From contig NZ_CBVJ010000044.1 of the NCBI RefSeq assembly GCF_000513275.1, positions 1 to 64,000 of the forward strand: a stretch of 64,000 nt of DNA. Reading direction: 5' to 3'. Source of the DNA: Paenibacillus gorillae (lineage in GTDB: Bacteria; Bacillota; Bacilli; Paenibacillales; Paenibacillaceae). Below the pieces are notes generated by a model. That model worked only from the letters and a program-made list of their open reading frames with translations. It was not told the DNA's origin and made no database searches. The translations under genes were made by a program, and so were the position numbers. This document shows, piece after piece, positions 26,682 through 36,428 of this stretch (within the stretch, counting starts at the first letter, position 1; each line of letters starts with the position of its first letter).

Positions 26682-29177
26682 TTACACTTTTTTAATTTCA
26701 TAGGCCTTATTGCGGAACCCATAAACGACGATGGTATCCCCGCTTTTCAGCGTACTGATTGCGATGTTATCGCCTTTATAGGTCACCTTTGTTTCCTCTG
26801 TTACCCGGAAGAAGTTGGCATTGTCAGCCGAGGATGTCATTAGAGTCCACAGCGTGCTGTCTGCAGCACTATACGAAGTGAATGTACGCTGCTCGCCTAC
26901 CGCAACGTTCACAATAACAGTGTCGCCTGCATCCAAGTACACTTCAACGATGTCTCCCGCTTGCAACAGCGACAGATTCGCAGCCGAGCTTGTTCCCTTG
27001 TTTACTTTGAAGCTGGCGCCTACCGAAACAGACTTCGTCGTACCGTTCTTAAAGCCAACAACGAAGCCTGTTGTGTTGACGGATTGAATCGTTCCATACG
27101 TATATTCAATTGCTTTCACGTATTGAATCGCTTTTCCGATATACGCAACGTTAATATTCGTGCCAAGCGAAAGCTTGTCCACAGTCAGCTTCGTGCCCTT
27201 TTCATCGGTAATATCAATACCGGACAGGTCGAGATCGCGAGTTGCAGAACCAACACCCGTCGATACAGTTACTCTCTTATTTTGGCTGTTAATCGAAGTA
27301 ACTGTATATTGGTACGTTTTATGCAATTGAATCGTCGACGCCCTCGTTTGGTTAGAATCCAGAAGCGCTGTTACCGTGTCTCCAACTTTTAGATCAGTCA
27401 GTGTACCGTAGGACTGGCCGCCAAGTTCAACTGTAGGACCACTAACGTAAGGTACGCTTACAATTGACTTGCCGTCATTCAAACTGAGCGTGCTGCTGGA
27501 CGTATTAATGGAAGTAATAACGCCAGTCTGCTTATAAATAAATTGAACAGAAATTGCAGCTTGTCCCGATGCGTTAATGTTGAGCTTCCGCCCTTTAGTC
27601 AAATATTCAGCTGCATCGGCTACCGAGATCGCTTTGCCGTTATAATCGATTTTCGTTTTGTCATTCAAGTAAATAATAGAAGCATTTTTGCCGGTAGCAT
27701 CAATGATAACCATCATCTTCTTGTCCGGCGAATAGCTTTCTACCGTTGCGCCGTTCAACGTTTCTACATTCCGGTTCACGACCTTCACAGCTGTAACGCG
27801 GTCATTGTCATTGATCGTTAGCTCGATTTCATCGGCTTCCTTCACCAGATCATCGAGCGTCGCTGAGCTAATGCCAGGGATCGTCACATCGACCTTGCTG
27901 GCCAAAAACTTAGTGACGGGCTGTTTGTTGGCGTCCACATACGTAATAATCGTATTGTCCGCGATGAAAAACTGGCCCTTTACCGTTCCAGCTCCAGTCT
28001 GCTGATCGGCAACCAGCTTCACGGCCAGACGTTGATCACGGAATTTATCGAGCGTAATCGTCAGGCTGCTGTCGCGTTTCAGATCAGCAAGCTTAATCGT
28101 ATTGCCTGATACGTCGAGAATCGTCAGATCGTCGCCAAAATTGATTTTAACCGGCTCGTCATTGATCCATACGTAAATATATTTGCCCGCCGCGTTCACG
28201 CGATCCAGCTTGGCTGTAATCGTCTCGATTTGCTGCTCATCGCTGAGAGACTCCAAATAAAGTGCTTTGCCAGATTTCGCAATCACAGACACTTTCGTAT
28301 AAAGCTTAACTGCGGAAGCAGCTATCGCTGTATCACTATCTGCACGGTAGAACAACGTATCCGAACCAACCGTATAGGTCTGCTCAGTTCCTCCGTTATA
28401 TACGGTAACAGAGCTGCTGCTCAGCTTCGTCACGATACCGCTGATTTGTCCTTCGTATTGTACAGGGAATAGAGCTTCAGCGCGGCTGAACAATGCTGCC
28501 AGACTCATCCGGTTGACAGGTGCCTTCGGATCAAATTTATCGGCAGTTACACCCTTTACCAGCCCTAAAGATACGCTTGCATTCACATAACCGCGATAGT
28601 TCGAAGCGATTTGACCATCATCATTGAACGAGGATTTCGTATTGGCCAGTTGAAGCGCTTTGTTGTTCTCTCCGATAGCGCGGACAAGCAGCTTCGTTAT
28701 CCATTCTCTGGAAGCAGCAATGTCGCCCCAGCCTTTGCCACCGTTGCCAGCAGCGATAGCAAACTCTTCTTTCTCGTCCAAAATGCCTTTATCCAATGCT
28801 AGCTTTACATACGGCTTGAAATAAGCGCCGACTTTAAAAGTATCGGGGAACGTCACCGTGCCTCCGACCTGCACTTCGTTCTGAAGTCCGGCAAACCGCA
28901 GTGCCATTACAATGGCTTCCTCTTGCGTCACGCTTTTGGCCGGACGGAACTCCGAAGTACCATTTACCGTCACATAACCGTTAACGATGCCTTGCAGCGC
29001 AAGCTTGGCAATATGCTTCTCTGCCCAGTGACCGGCACTTACGTCTGTGAAAGGAGTATTCCCGACCGCTGCGGCATACGCCGATTGAGCGGGAAGAATG
29101 GCCGGTACACCGCCGGCAAGCAATGTGAAGGCTAACGCGCTAGCTACTAATTTTGTACGGGAAGATTGCGATGGCAT
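26682..29177 (-). CDS. SLH-domain secreted surface protein with beta-repeat body
   Basis: The 831-residue protein has a signal peptide (cleavage near AYA-AAV, about residue 36) and about three S-layer homology repeats up to residue 230 (for example FTDVSAGHWAEKHIAKLALQ and YVNASVSLGLVKGVTADKF). SLH domains bind pyruvylated secondary cell-wall polymer. The rest is made of repeated 65-75-residue beta-rich units opening with G-x-I-x-S/K-I/V, such as GQISGIVTKLSSSSVTV and TYGTIQSVNTTGFVVGF. No catalytic motif is visible, so a structural or scaffold role is likely. AAGGAGG lies 10 nt before ATG. Confidence 0.85.
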   Translation of the reverse strand: MPSQSSRTKLVASALAFTLLAGGVPAILPAQSAYAAAVGNTPFTDVSAGHWAEKHIAKLALQGIVNGYVTVNGTSEFRPAKSVTQEEAIVMALRFAGLQNEVQVGGTVTFPDTFKVGAYFKPYVKLALDKGILDEKEEFAIAAGNGGKGWGDIAASREWITKLLVRAIGENNKALQLANTKSSFNDDGQIASNYRGYVNASVSLGLVKGVTADKFDPKAPVNRMSLAALFSRAEALFPVQYEGQISGIVTKLSSSSVTVYNGGTEQTYTVGSDTLFYRADSDTAIAASAVKLYTKVSVIAKSGKALYLESLSDEQQIETITAKLDRVNAAGKYIYVWINDEPVKINFGDDLTILDVSGNTIKLADLKRDSSLTITLDKFRDQRLAVKLVADQQTGAGTVKGQFFIADNTIITYVDANKQPVTKFLASKVDVTIPGISSATLDDLVKEADEIELTINDNDRVTAVKVVNRNVETLNGATVESYSPDKKMMVIIDATGKNASIIYLNDKTKIDYNGKAISVADAAEYLTKGRKLNINASGQAAISVQFIYKQTGVITSINTSSSTLSLNDGKSIVSVPYVSGPTVELGGQSYGTLTDLKVGDTVTALLDSNQTRASTIQLHKTYQYTVTSINSQNKRVTVSTGVGSATRDLDLSGIDITDEKGTKLTVDKLSLGTNINVAYIGKAIQYVKAIEYTYGTIQSVNTTGFVVGFKNGTTKSVSVGASFKVNKGTSSAANLSLLQAGDIVEVYLDAGDTVIVNVAVGEQRTFTSYSAADSTLWTLMTSSADNANFFRVTEETKVTYKGDNIAISTLKSGDTIVVYGFRNKAYEIKKV

Positions 29178-29233
29178 GAATAAATTTCCTCCTTATAATA
29201 TTCCTGTTTCTATAAACGATTGCTCTATTTTAT

Positions 29234-29788
29234 CTACTCTTGTGCAGAACGAACAGTTGGATGCTCCAGCTCGATATGCCCCATAAGACTCTCGGCAGGC
29301 TGGCCGTCTACCAGCAAATCATAGGATTGGACAAAATCAAACTGGAACAGCGTTTGCTCCAAGTTGTCGAGCACCATAGCTTCGCCTGGCGCTCCTAGTC
29401 TTGCCTCATCCGGTAAGTGGATGTCGACGGTTACCAAGCCGTTCTCCAGCTTAACCGACAATAACTCGATCGGCTTCCATAACGATTGGGCTTCGCCTTC
29501 ACCTTCCGCTTGCAAGGCTTTAACGGCTTGTTCCACTAAGTCGGCATCATCGCTATAAGCAATATCCGCTTGCTGCTTAATCGCAGCGTTAAATTCTTTA
29601 TCGGCAAAATAGACATCAATCTTTGCCTCTTTTTTAGCCGGTTCCGTAGGCTCAGGCGTTACGGTTGGTGTTGCCGTCGGCGCTTCTGTCGCAGCCGAAC
29701 CGCCTTTTGTAGCGGAATTGCCGCCGCATGCCGTTGTAATAGCTGCCAGCAGCAGCAGTGGCAGTACCCATTTGATCGGTTTACGCAT
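29234..29788 (-). CDS. GerM-domain lipoprotein
   Basis: The 184-residue product has a lipoprotein signal (LLLLAAITTAC, a slightly unusual lipobox), a Thr/Pro/Ala-rich linker, and a GerMN domain (IDVYFADKE, then SVKLENGLVTVDIHLPDEA). GerM proteins act in spore formation, germination or peptidoglycan metabolism at the outer membrane face. It lies 20 bp after the amidase gene and 56 bp before the SLH gene, all in one direction. ATG 29788 or GTG 29800 could be the start; neither has a strong ribosome site. Confidence 0.75.
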   Translation of the reverse strand: MRKPIKWVLPLLLLAAITTACGGNSATKGGSAATEAPTATPTVTPEPTEPAKKEAKIDVYFADKEFNAAIKQQADIAYSDDADLVEQAVKALQAEGEGEAQSLWKPIELLSVKLENGLVTVDIHLPDEARLGAPGEAMVLDNLEQTLFQFDFVQSYDLLVDGQPAESLMGHIELEHPTVRSAQE

Positions 29789-29808
29789 GATGTTGCTCAC
29801 TCGCTTTC

Positions 29809-31257
29809 TTATGAAAGTTTCAAGTACTCTTTAATGCCCGCTACGATCGCCTGCGCCATTTTAGTCTGGGCAGCATCGCTGAACAATGTGTTAGAGTCCG
29901 ACAGATTGGAGAGGAAGCCTGCTTCCAGCAGCACGGCCGGCATTGTGGTCTCCCGGATTACATGGAAACTTTCCTTCTTCACACCTCTGTCCTTGAGGCC
30001 TGTCCCTTTCGCGAAATGCTTGTGAATAACGTTTGCGAATGCTTTGCTGTCTTCGCGATAATAATAGGTTTCCGAGCCTGTAACATCCGATTTCGGATTG
30101 CTGTTCGCATGAATGGATAAGAATAAGTCCGCTTTATTGGTTTTTGCAAACGTTACTCGATTCGCAAGGGTAACAAAATTGTCATCCGGGCGGCTGAGCA
30201 GCGGCTTAATATTTTTCTCTTTATCGAGCAGCGCTTTCACCTTCAACGATAAAGCCAAATTGAATTCTTTCTCCCATTTGCCGGTCAAAATACTTTTCGC
30301 ACCTGGATCGGTACCGCCATGGCCAGCGTCTATAACGACGTTGTATACCTTGTTCGTTGGAGGATTCGGGTCCACTGGCGTTGTTGGATCGGTAGGTGTT
30401 GTCGGATCAGTAGGCGTTGTTGTCGTACCATCCGTCATGCTAATGCGCAGTTCATTGGTACCCGGCGTCAGCTCAACACCTGCATCGGCTGACAAATCGA
30501 GCACAATACGCGCTGTTGTAGGACTGTTGGAGAATACAGAATATCTGATTTGCGTCAGTGTGGCATGTCCCGTTACCGGAATTTTACCTTCAGCACCGCT
30601 AAATTGTGCGGCTAGCTCATCTGAATACCCTACATTAGGAAAATCAATAACGATCCGCTTAGGATTGTCCAGCTTGAACGGCGTCTTTGCCGTTGCCGTT
30701 CCTTCATAGTTCACTACGATACCGTTCATTCCATCATACAAGACGGAAGTCAGCTTGCCTGTAGTGCCAGGCGGCGGATCTGTTGGCGGCGTAGAAGGAT
30801 CCGTAGGATCAACCGGCTTATCGTCCTTGTACAAGTACACGGACTTCGAGTCGTTGTTCCATACGACCTTAATGCCAAGATTATCCCCGATGAAGCGGAG
30901 AGGGATAAGGGTATTCCCTTTCAGCACGACTGCAGGCGTATCCATTTGCACTTTTTCGTTGTTTACCAATGCGATGCTGTCGTTGATCTTCAAGATGATT
31001 TCGTCAGTTTCACTATGTATGATGACTGTCTGCGACTCTTCCATCCAGGTTACCTTGTAACCAATGCTTTCGGATACAAGTCTGATCGGAACAATCGTAT
31101 ACCCTTTTTGAACGATCTGTGGATCTACTGTAGGCTTCAACAGCTGATCATTCAAATACAGCTTCGGTACTACAGCCGCGCTAGCGGCTTGTCCGACGCC
31201 GGCAAATAAAGTGAACAATACCGACATAAACAACAAAACGGGTACAAACTTCTTCAT
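29809..31257 (-). CDS. N-acetylmuramoyl-L-alanine amidase (Cu-amine-oxidase-like, AMIN, Amidase_3)
   Basis: This 482-residue secreted enzyme cleaves the amide bond between muramic acid and the stem peptide. In order: a signal peptide (to about residue 25), a copper-amine-oxidase-like domain (VPIRLVSESIGYKVTW and IPLRFIGDNLGIKVVW), a short TDP-rich linker, an AMIN domain, a second TPTDP-repeat linker, and an Amidase_3 domain. The amidase keeps its zinc ligands (IDAGHGGTDPG, the Glu of WEKEFNLAL, LFLSIHANS) and the catalytic Glu in VLLEAGFLSN. This architecture is common in Paenibacillaceae. GAGGTGG lies just before ATG. Confidence 0.9.
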   Translation of the reverse strand: MKKFVPVLLFMSVLFTLFAGVGQAASAAVVPKLYLNDQLLKPTVDPQIVQKGYTIVPIRLVSESIGYKVTWMEESQTVIIHSETDEIILKINDSIALVNNEKVQMDTPAVVLKGNTLIPLRFIGDNLGIKVVWNNDSKSVYLYKDDKPVDPTDPSTPPTDPPPGTTGKLTSVLYDGMNGIVVNYEGTATAKTPFKLDNPKRIVIDFPNVGYSDELAAQFSGAEGKIPVTGHATLTQIRYSVFSNSPTTARIVLDLSADAGVELTPGTNELRISMTDGTTTTPTDPTTPTDPTTPVDPNPPTNKVYNVVIDAGHGGTDPGAKSILTGKWEKEFNLALSLKVKALLDKEKNIKPLLSRPDDNFVTLANRVTFAKTNKADLFLSIHANSNPKSDVTGSETYYYREDSKAFANVIHKHFAKGTGLKDRGVKKESFHVIRETTMPAVLLEAGFLSNLSDSNTLFSDAAQTKMAQAIVAGIKEYLKLS

Positions 31258-31435
31258 TTTCCACCTCGATGACTGAAATTGCCCGCATCGAATGTGATCA
31301 TTCGACTTAACCAGACAATTTTTAGACGCATGGCGACAGAAAAAGTTGCGTACTTGGCCAATGTTTTAGGTTTTTCTTTCCTGTATCGGAAATCGCTGCG
31401 CACACTGGTTCCTTACCCAGTATTTAACGATTATA

Positions 31436-31470
31436 AACAAAAACGGCCCCCTAATTGGGGGGACCGTCTT
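31436..31470 (-). terminator. Terminator of leuCD
   Basis: On the minus strand ACGG-CCCCC-AATTA-GGGGG-CCGT is followed by TTTTTGTTTAT. It lies 15 bp beyond the leuD stop. Confidence 0.85.
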
Positions 31471-31484
31471 CTCATAGCTGCGTA

Positions 31485-32084
31485 TTAACCAAGCTTAGCG
31501 GCACGTTTTTGCTCATAGGCCGTAATTTTATCTTCATGCTTCAGCGTCAGGCCGATGTCGTCCAAGCCTTGCAGCAGAAACTGGCGGCGATGCTCATCAA
31601 GCTCAAACGGAAGCTCCAGACCGTAGTCGTCAGTCAGACGTTTGTTTTCCAGATCGACAGTCAGCTTGTAGCCGTCGTTTTTCGCTGTGCGCTGGAACAG
31701 GTCTTCGACTTGCTCTTCGCTCAGCTTGATTGGCAGAATGCCGTTTTTAAAGCAGTTGTTGTAGAAAATATCCGCGTACGAAGGCGCGATTACAACTTGA
31801 TAGCCGTAGTCCAAAATCGCCCAAGGCGCATGCTCACGGGAAGATCCGCAACCGAAGTTAGCGCGGGAAATCAAGACGGAAGCGCCTTGATAGCGCGGTT
31901 TGTTCGGTTCGAAGTCAGCGTTTACTTCACCGTTTTCGTGAAAGCGCCACTCGAAGAACAGATATTGGCCGAAGCCGCTGCGCTCGATGCGTTTCAGAAA
32001 TTGTTTAGGAATGATAGCGTCCGTGTCGACATTCACGCGGTCGACCGGGGCAACGATGCCCGTTAGTTGTTTGAATGGTTCCAT
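31485..32084 (-). CDS. leuD: 3-isopropylmalate dehydratase small subunit
   Basis: LeuD pairs with LeuC to isomerise 2- to 3-isopropylmalate in leucine synthesis. The 199-residue protein is the swivelling aconitase domain, with [16 protein letters not shown] near the start and the active-site loop [27 protein letters not shown] lies 10 nt before ATG. The gene follows leuC by 30 bp. leuA, leuB and ilv genes are absent from the window. Confidence 0.95.
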   Translation of the reverse strand: MEPFKQLTGIVAPVDRVNVDTDAIIPKQFLKRIERSGFGQYLFFEWRFHENGEVNADFEPNKPRYQGASVLISRANFGCGSSREHAPWAILDYGYQVVIAPSYADIFYNNCFKNGILPIKLSEEQVEDLFQRTAKNDGYKLTVDLENKRLTDDYGLELPFELDEHRRQFLLQGLDDIGLTLKHEDKITAYEQKRAAKLG

Positions 32085-32114
32085 ATCGGTAATACCCCTC
32101 TCTCACACGTTCAA

Positions 32115-33530
32115 TTAGTTCAACACTTCGGATTTAACGTTCCAATCGCGCACATCAGTAAAGCGTCCGTTAACCGCTGCAGCTACTGCCATTGCCGGCG
32201 ATACAAGGTGCGTACGTCCGCCGCGGCCTTGACGGCCTTCAAAGTTACGGTTGGATGTCGATGCACAGCGTTGGCCCGGTTGAAGCACGTCCGGGTTCAT
32301 CGCAAGGCACATGGAGCAGCCCGCTTCACGCCATTCAAATCCAGCTTCGACAAATACTTTGTCGAGGCCTTCTTTTTCCGCTTGGATCTTAACGCGGCCA
32401 GAACCTGGAACGACGATAGCCGTTACACGGTCGCTGACTTTGTAGCCTCTAGCGATTTCGGCTGCAGCGCGAAGGTCTTCGATCCGGCCATTCGTACAAG
32501 AACCAATAAAGACATAATCGATTTCGATTTCAGTCATTGGCGTGCCTGGTTTCAGATCCATATATTCAAGCGCTTTTTCTGCAGCTTTGCGCTCGTTTTC
32601 CGTAGGCAGATCTTGAGGGAATGGAACTTTGGACGTGATGTCCGTACCCATGCCCGGGCTTGTGCCCCAAGTTACTTGCGGGATCAGTGAGTCAACGTCG
32701 AAGTCTACGATTGTATCGTAGGATGCGCCCTCGTCAGTCGTCAGCTGCTTCCACTCTGCAACTGCCTCATCATAGTTAGCCGGCGAGTACTCGCGGCCTT
32801 TCAGATAATTGAAAGTCGTCTCGTCCGGTGCGATCAGACCAGCGCGCGCGCCGCCTTCGATCGACATGTTGCAGACTGTCATACGCTCTTCCATTGTCAA
32901 AGTGCGGATTGCTTCGCCTGTATACTCGATTACGTAGCCAGTAGCAAAGTCAGTACCGTATTGTGCGATAACGCCCAAGATCAAGTCTTTTGCCGTTACG
33001 CCTGGTTTCCGGCTGCCTTTGAAGCGGACTTCCATCGTTTTTGGCTTCGATTGCTGCAAGCATTGCGTAGCCATAACATGTTCAACTTCGGAAGTGCCGA
33101 TACCGAAAGCAAGAGCGCCAAATGCGCCGTGTGTCGAAGTGTGGCTGTCGCCGCAAACGATCGTTTTGCCCGGGTGTGTCAGGCCGATTTCTGGGCCCAT
33201 AACGTGAACGACACCTTGGTCGATGTTGTCAAGGTCAAACAGCTTTACGCCAAAATCTTTACAGTTTTGCGTAAGCGTGTCGATTTGTTGCTTGGAGATC
33301 GGATCTGTAATATTGTAACGATCTTTCGTCGGTACATTGTGATCCATCGTTGCGAAAGTCAGGTCCGGGCGGCGCACTTTGCGGCCCGACATCCGAAGTC
33401 CTTCGAAAGCTTGCGGCGAAGTTACTTCGTGCACCAGCTGCAAGTCGATATAAATGATGCTTGGCTGGCCTTCCTCTTGATGAATGACGTGATTGTCCCA
33501 AATTTTCTCAAACAGTGTTCTTTTCGTCAT
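32115..33530 (-). CDS. leuC: 3-isopropylmalate dehydratase large subunit
   Basis: LeuC carries the [4Fe-4S] cluster and most active-site residues of isopropylmalate isomerase. The 471-residue protein shows [19 protein letters not shown], the cluster cysteines in [17 protein letters not shown] and [11 protein letters not shown], and the late block [23 protein letters not shown] 33530 ([11 protein letters not shown]) is chosen because GGGGTG is 6-7 nt upstream; the GTG at 33539 overlaps it. A LysR gene is divergent, with a LysR-box palindrome between. Confidence 0.95.
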   Translation of the reverse strand: MTKRTLFEKIWDNHVIHQEEGQPSIIYIDLQLVHEVTSPQAFEGLRMSGRKVRRPDLTFATMDHNVPTKDRYNITDPISKQQIDTLTQNCKDFGVKLFDLDNIDQGVVHVMGPEIGLTHPGKTIVCGDSHTSTHGAFGALAFGIGTSEVEHVMATQCLQQSKPKTMEVRFKGSRKPGVTAKDLILGVIAQYGTDFATGYVIEYTGEAIRTLTMEERMTVCNMSIEGGARAGLIAPDETTFNYLKGREYSPANYDEAVAEWKQLTTDEGASYDTIVDFDVDSLIPQVTWGTSPGMGTDITSKVPFPQDLPTENERKAAEKALEYMDLKPGTPMTEIEIDYVFIGSCTNGRIEDLRAAAEIARGYKVSDRVTAIVVPGSGRVKIQAEKEGLDKVFVEAGFEWREAGCSMCLAMNPDVLQPGQRCASTSNRNFEGRQGRGGRTHLVSPAMAVAAAVNGRFTDVRDWNVKSEVLN

Positions 33531-33624
33531 TATGTTCACCCCGTCTTATCAATGTTTCTCTTTAGCTTTTATTAAGATGGAACTAGCATAGCATTTCTTT
33601 CTTGATTGATCTAAGATATAATAT

Positions 33625-33639
33625 CTATAACGTTTATAG
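33625..33639. promoter_or_regulatory. LysR-box palindrome between leuC and lysR
   Basis: CTATAA-CGT-TTATAG is a perfect 6-bp inverted repeat with the T-N11-A core (T33626 to A33638). It lies 95 bp before leuC and 104 bp before the regulator, as expected for a shared LysR operator. Confidence 0.6.
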
Positions 33640-33742
33640 GTATCAACTATAGCAGTTGTGTAAGCACGTATGGATGAGAATACCCCATCTATCAGTGAGA
33701 ATAGAGAGAAAACTTATTTTTGAAAGGGAGAATATTTCCACC

Positions 33743-34633
33743 ATGGAACTTAGACAACTTCAGTACGTCAAACAGATTGCACTCGAAAAAAACTTCTCCC
33801 GCGCCGCCGAAAAGCTGCATATCGCCCAGCCCTCTCTGAGCCAGCAGCTATCCAAGCTTGAGCAGGAGCTCGGCGTGCTTCTATTCCGACGCACCACCAA
33901 TTCCGTCGAACTTACCCAGGCAGGCGAGGTTTTCATTACCAAATCGCAGACCATTCTCGATGCTGTCGAGCAATTAAAGCAGGAAATGGACGATATGGCG
34001 CAAATGCGTCGCGGCCGGCTGGTCGTTGGCACGATGCCTATTACAGGTGCGCATATTTTGCCGCTCGTGCTGCCTGTGTTTGGCGAGCTGTATCCGCAAA
34101 TTGAGGTCGTGCTGATGGAGGAGACCTCAGCGCGGCTCGAACAGCTCACCGCAAGCGGAGGCACCGACATCAGCCTGCTCTCCTTGCCATTGGAGGACTC
34201 CTCCCTGGCCTGGGAAGTATTAATGGAAGAAGAAATATGTCTGGCTGTACCGCCTCAGCATCGTCTTGCTGGAACTAGCGCACCTCTGAAAATTAAAGAG
34301 CTGAAGGAAGAATCGTTCATCGGCCTCAAAAAGGGGCAAGGCTTCCGGCAAATTACGGTCGAGCTCTGCCAGCGCTCTGGTTTTACGCCAAATATCGTTT
34401 TCGAAAGCAGTAACATGGAGACGATTCAATCATTAGTCGCCGGCGGCATGGGCGTCGCCTTCGTGCCCCGCATGCTGACCCGCTACCGGGGGAGCGAGTT
34501 CGCCCCCGTCTACTTGCCGCTGGCTGACAACCCTTCACGTACGCTAGTCATCGCTTACCGGAAGGGCCGCTACCTCTCGAAAGCAGCCGACGCCTTCATC
34601 CGGACGATGAACAGTACGATGAGCCAGTATTAG
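33743..34633 (+). CDS. LysR-family regulator, likely of leuCD
   Basis: The 296-residue protein has the LysR DNA-binding domain (MELRQLQYVKQIALEKNFSR, then AAEKLHIAQPSLSQQLSKLE) and an effector domain with VGTMPITGAHILPLVLPVF and ESSNMETIQSLVAGGMGVAF. ATG 33743 is preferred; AAAGGGAG lies about 12 nt upstream, and longer in-frame starts precede the conserved MELRQLQY. Divergence from leuCD and the shared palindrome suggest it controls them. The effector is unknown; a leucine-pathway intermediate is a guess. Confidence 0.85.
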   Translation: MELRQLQYVKQIALEKNFSRAAEKLHIAQPSLSQQLSKLEQELGVLLFRRTTNSVELTQAGEVFITKSQTILDAVEQLKQEMDDMAQMRRGRLVVGTMPITGAHILPLVLPVFGELYPQIEVVLMEETSARLEQLTASGGTDISLLSLPLEDSSLAWEVLMEEEICLAVPPQHRLAGTSAPLKIKELKEESFIGLKKGQGFRQITVELCQRSGFTPNIVFESSNMETIQSLVAGGMGVAFVPRMLTRYRGSEFAPVYLPLADNPSRTLVIAYRKGRYLSKAADAFIRTMNSTMSQY

Positions 34634-34842
34634 AGAGCTGCAAGTAACACTTAATGTAACTTGCTCCAGCTAGGAAAATAACGAATCAGCTTCGCTAAAT
34701 AGCGGAGCACCGCTCGCACCCAAACTATCATCACTACCGGCCAACTGCACACGAATGAAATAACCAACTGTTTGTTACCCAACACACCTATTGAGCCAAC
34801 TAACTTTCTACTATCTCCTCCCCCACTCCCCAAAAACACAAA

Positions 34843-34871
34843 CGAGGTTCTCCCTATACTGGAGAACCTCG
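34843..34871 (-). terminator. Terminator of the mtnU-like gene
   Basis: CGAGGTTCTCC and GGAGAACCTCG form a perfect 11-bp stem with a 7-base loop. On the minus strand it is followed by TTTGTGTTTTTGG. The rest of the 276-bp spacer (34634-34909) holds nothing I can identify. Confidence 0.75.
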
Positions 34872-34909
34872 CAACCTCGCTCAGAACGAACTTCAAGCCA
34901 AACAACAAC

Positions 34910-35704
34910 TTAATAAAGCTTCGGACGGCGATCCTCGAACACTGGAATTTTCGCTCTCACGGAATCGACTAGCGACAGGTCAATATCGGCGTAAAGGATC
35001 GCCTCTTCCTCGCCGCCCTCTACGATCGTTTCGCCCCATGGGTCAAGCACCATGGAATGGCCGAAAAACGACGTTTCGCCGCTGGTTCCTGTACGATTGC
35101 AGGCGATAACGTACATCTGATTCTCAATGGCTCTGGCCGTAAGCAAAGTACGCCAATGATGAAGTCGCGGATGCGGCCATTCCGCTGGAACGAACAGCAG
35201 CTTGGCGCCCTCCAGCGCAAGCTTGCGGGACAGCTCAGGGAAACGAATATCGTAGCAAATCATCATGCCGGCTTGATGGCCTTCAATTTGCAGCTGGCCA
35301 AGCTTGTCGCCTGCAGCCAAATACTTTTCTTCCTCCATAAGACGGAACAGATGGATTTTGGAATAGTCGCCAATTTCCCGGCCTTCCCGGTCAAAGGCAA
35401 AAATCGTATTGTACACGCCATCAGCCTTCTGCTCCGCAATAGAGCCGGCAACAACGTAGACGCCATGTTTTAGGCTGAATGCCGAAATATACGCTTTAGT
35501 CCGCTCTCCCTCTGGATCTGCTAGTTCATTGATTTCTGTCAACGCATAGCCGGTATTCCACATTTCTGGAAATACGATCACATCAGGCTTGCCCGGACCG
35601 GCAACCGCCTCCTCCAGCATTCTTGAAAGCTTCGCGAAGTTGGCTTCCGGCTGTCCAACCTCGATATGCATTTGCAGAAGCGCGATCCGCAATGATGATG
35701 TCAT
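34910..35704 (-). CDS. mtnU: Carbon-nitrogen hydrolase (MtnU, omega-amidase-like)
   Basis: The 264-residue nitrilase-family protein has the full catalytic triad: Glu47 (VIVFPEMWN), Lys116 (DYSKIHLF) and Cys150 (GMMICYDIRFPE). B. subtilis MtnU, next to the methionine-salvage genes, is thought to hydrolyse the 2-oxoglutaramate made when glutamine donates nitrogen to the methionine 2-oxo acid. An aminotransferase of MtnE type lies nearby, which supports the same role here. ATG 35704 has GAAGGGAAG upstream. Confidence 0.75.
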   Translation of the reverse strand: MTSSLRIALLQMHIEVGQPEANFAKLSRMLEEAVAGPGKPDVIVFPEMWNTGYALTEINELADPEGERTKAYISAFSLKHGVYVVAGSIAEQKADGVYNTIFAFDREGREIGDYSKIHLFRLMEEEKYLAAGDKLGQLQIEGHQAGMMICYDIRFPELSRKLALEGAKLLFVPAEWPHPRLHHWRTLLTARAIENQMYVIACNRTGTSGETSFFGHSMVLDPWGETIVEGGEEEAILYADIDLSLVDSVRAKIPVFEDRRPKLY

Positions 35705-35836
35705 GGGTAAAAACTTCCCTTCACAAAACATTATTATTTTTCCCTAATGATACCCTCTCATGGTTCTCTGTCAAGTTGGGAAATCTAACTTTTGATGCCC
35801 GACCCGAATCCCCCACTTAAAAAAGGAGAGATGTTC

Positions 35837-36277
35837 ATGCCGTTCAAACGTTTGGCAGCGATGCTGCTTGCAGTAAGCATGATGTTTGGCTTTGCAATGT
35901 CTGTATCTGCGGAGGCTGCGAATGAAGAACCGTTCAAGCCTGTTCAAGTATTTGATGTCAAAGCAGGTAAAGTTGTAAAAAGCGTACCGAATGACAAGCA
36001 GTTCCAAAGCTTTGCTCATAGCTGGATTGCTTCGGTAACGGGTCTGGCCCCGCAGCTCAAAAATGATGATACCTGCAGCTATGTATACCGGATACCGCTG
36101 GAGAAGCCGGTCACGATTAAAGTAAACGGCATTAAAGTTGCCGCGGAAGATGTTTTCCTCTTTTATTGCGATGATAAACCGCCGCTGTTGCTCGTATTTG
36201 ACGAGCAGCGCAGACCGTATTTGCTGCTGTTCAGCGCAGACATTAAACCTTTTATCCAAAAAATCGGGCTGCCTTAA
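35837..36277 (+). CDS. Secreted protein of unknown function
   Basis: The 146-residue product has a clear signal peptide (MPFKRLAAMLLAVSMMFGFA, likely cleaved at VSA-EA) and a mature domain of about 120 residues with alternating strands and two cysteines (TCSYVYRIP and LFYCDDKPP) that could form a disulfide. ATG 35837 is 8 nt from AGGAG; an ATG at 35831 is too close to it. I recognise no family, and neighbours give no clue. Confidence 0.65.
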   Translation: MPFKRLAAMLLAVSMMFGFAMSVSAEAANEEPFKPVQVFDVKAGKVVKSVPNDKQFQSFAHSWIASVTGLAPQLKNDDTCSYVYRIPLEKPVTIKVNGIKVAAEDVFLFYCDDKPPLLLVFDEQRRPYLLLFSADIKPFIQKIGLP

Positions 36278-36428
36278 GCTGGATTGATCTAACAGCGAGA
36301 TTGCGGATACCGCTGATGCCATTCCCTCTCATGCCGACTAATATACTCGACATAAAAGGTTTTCGCATGCTACATTAAATTCAATGTCGATCTTATGAGA
36401 GAAGCAACTATTTGTGGAGTGTGAGGGA

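Noticed and set aside
34651-34972. Open frames on both strands in the spacer after the LysR gene
   Set aside because: No ribosome sites or recognisable protein features; the composition follows the hairpin and low-complexity spacer.
36278-36428. Possible S-box (SAM riboswitch) before mtnE
   Set aside because: The spacer lacks the conserved S-box core and a terminator; nothing supports a riboswitch.
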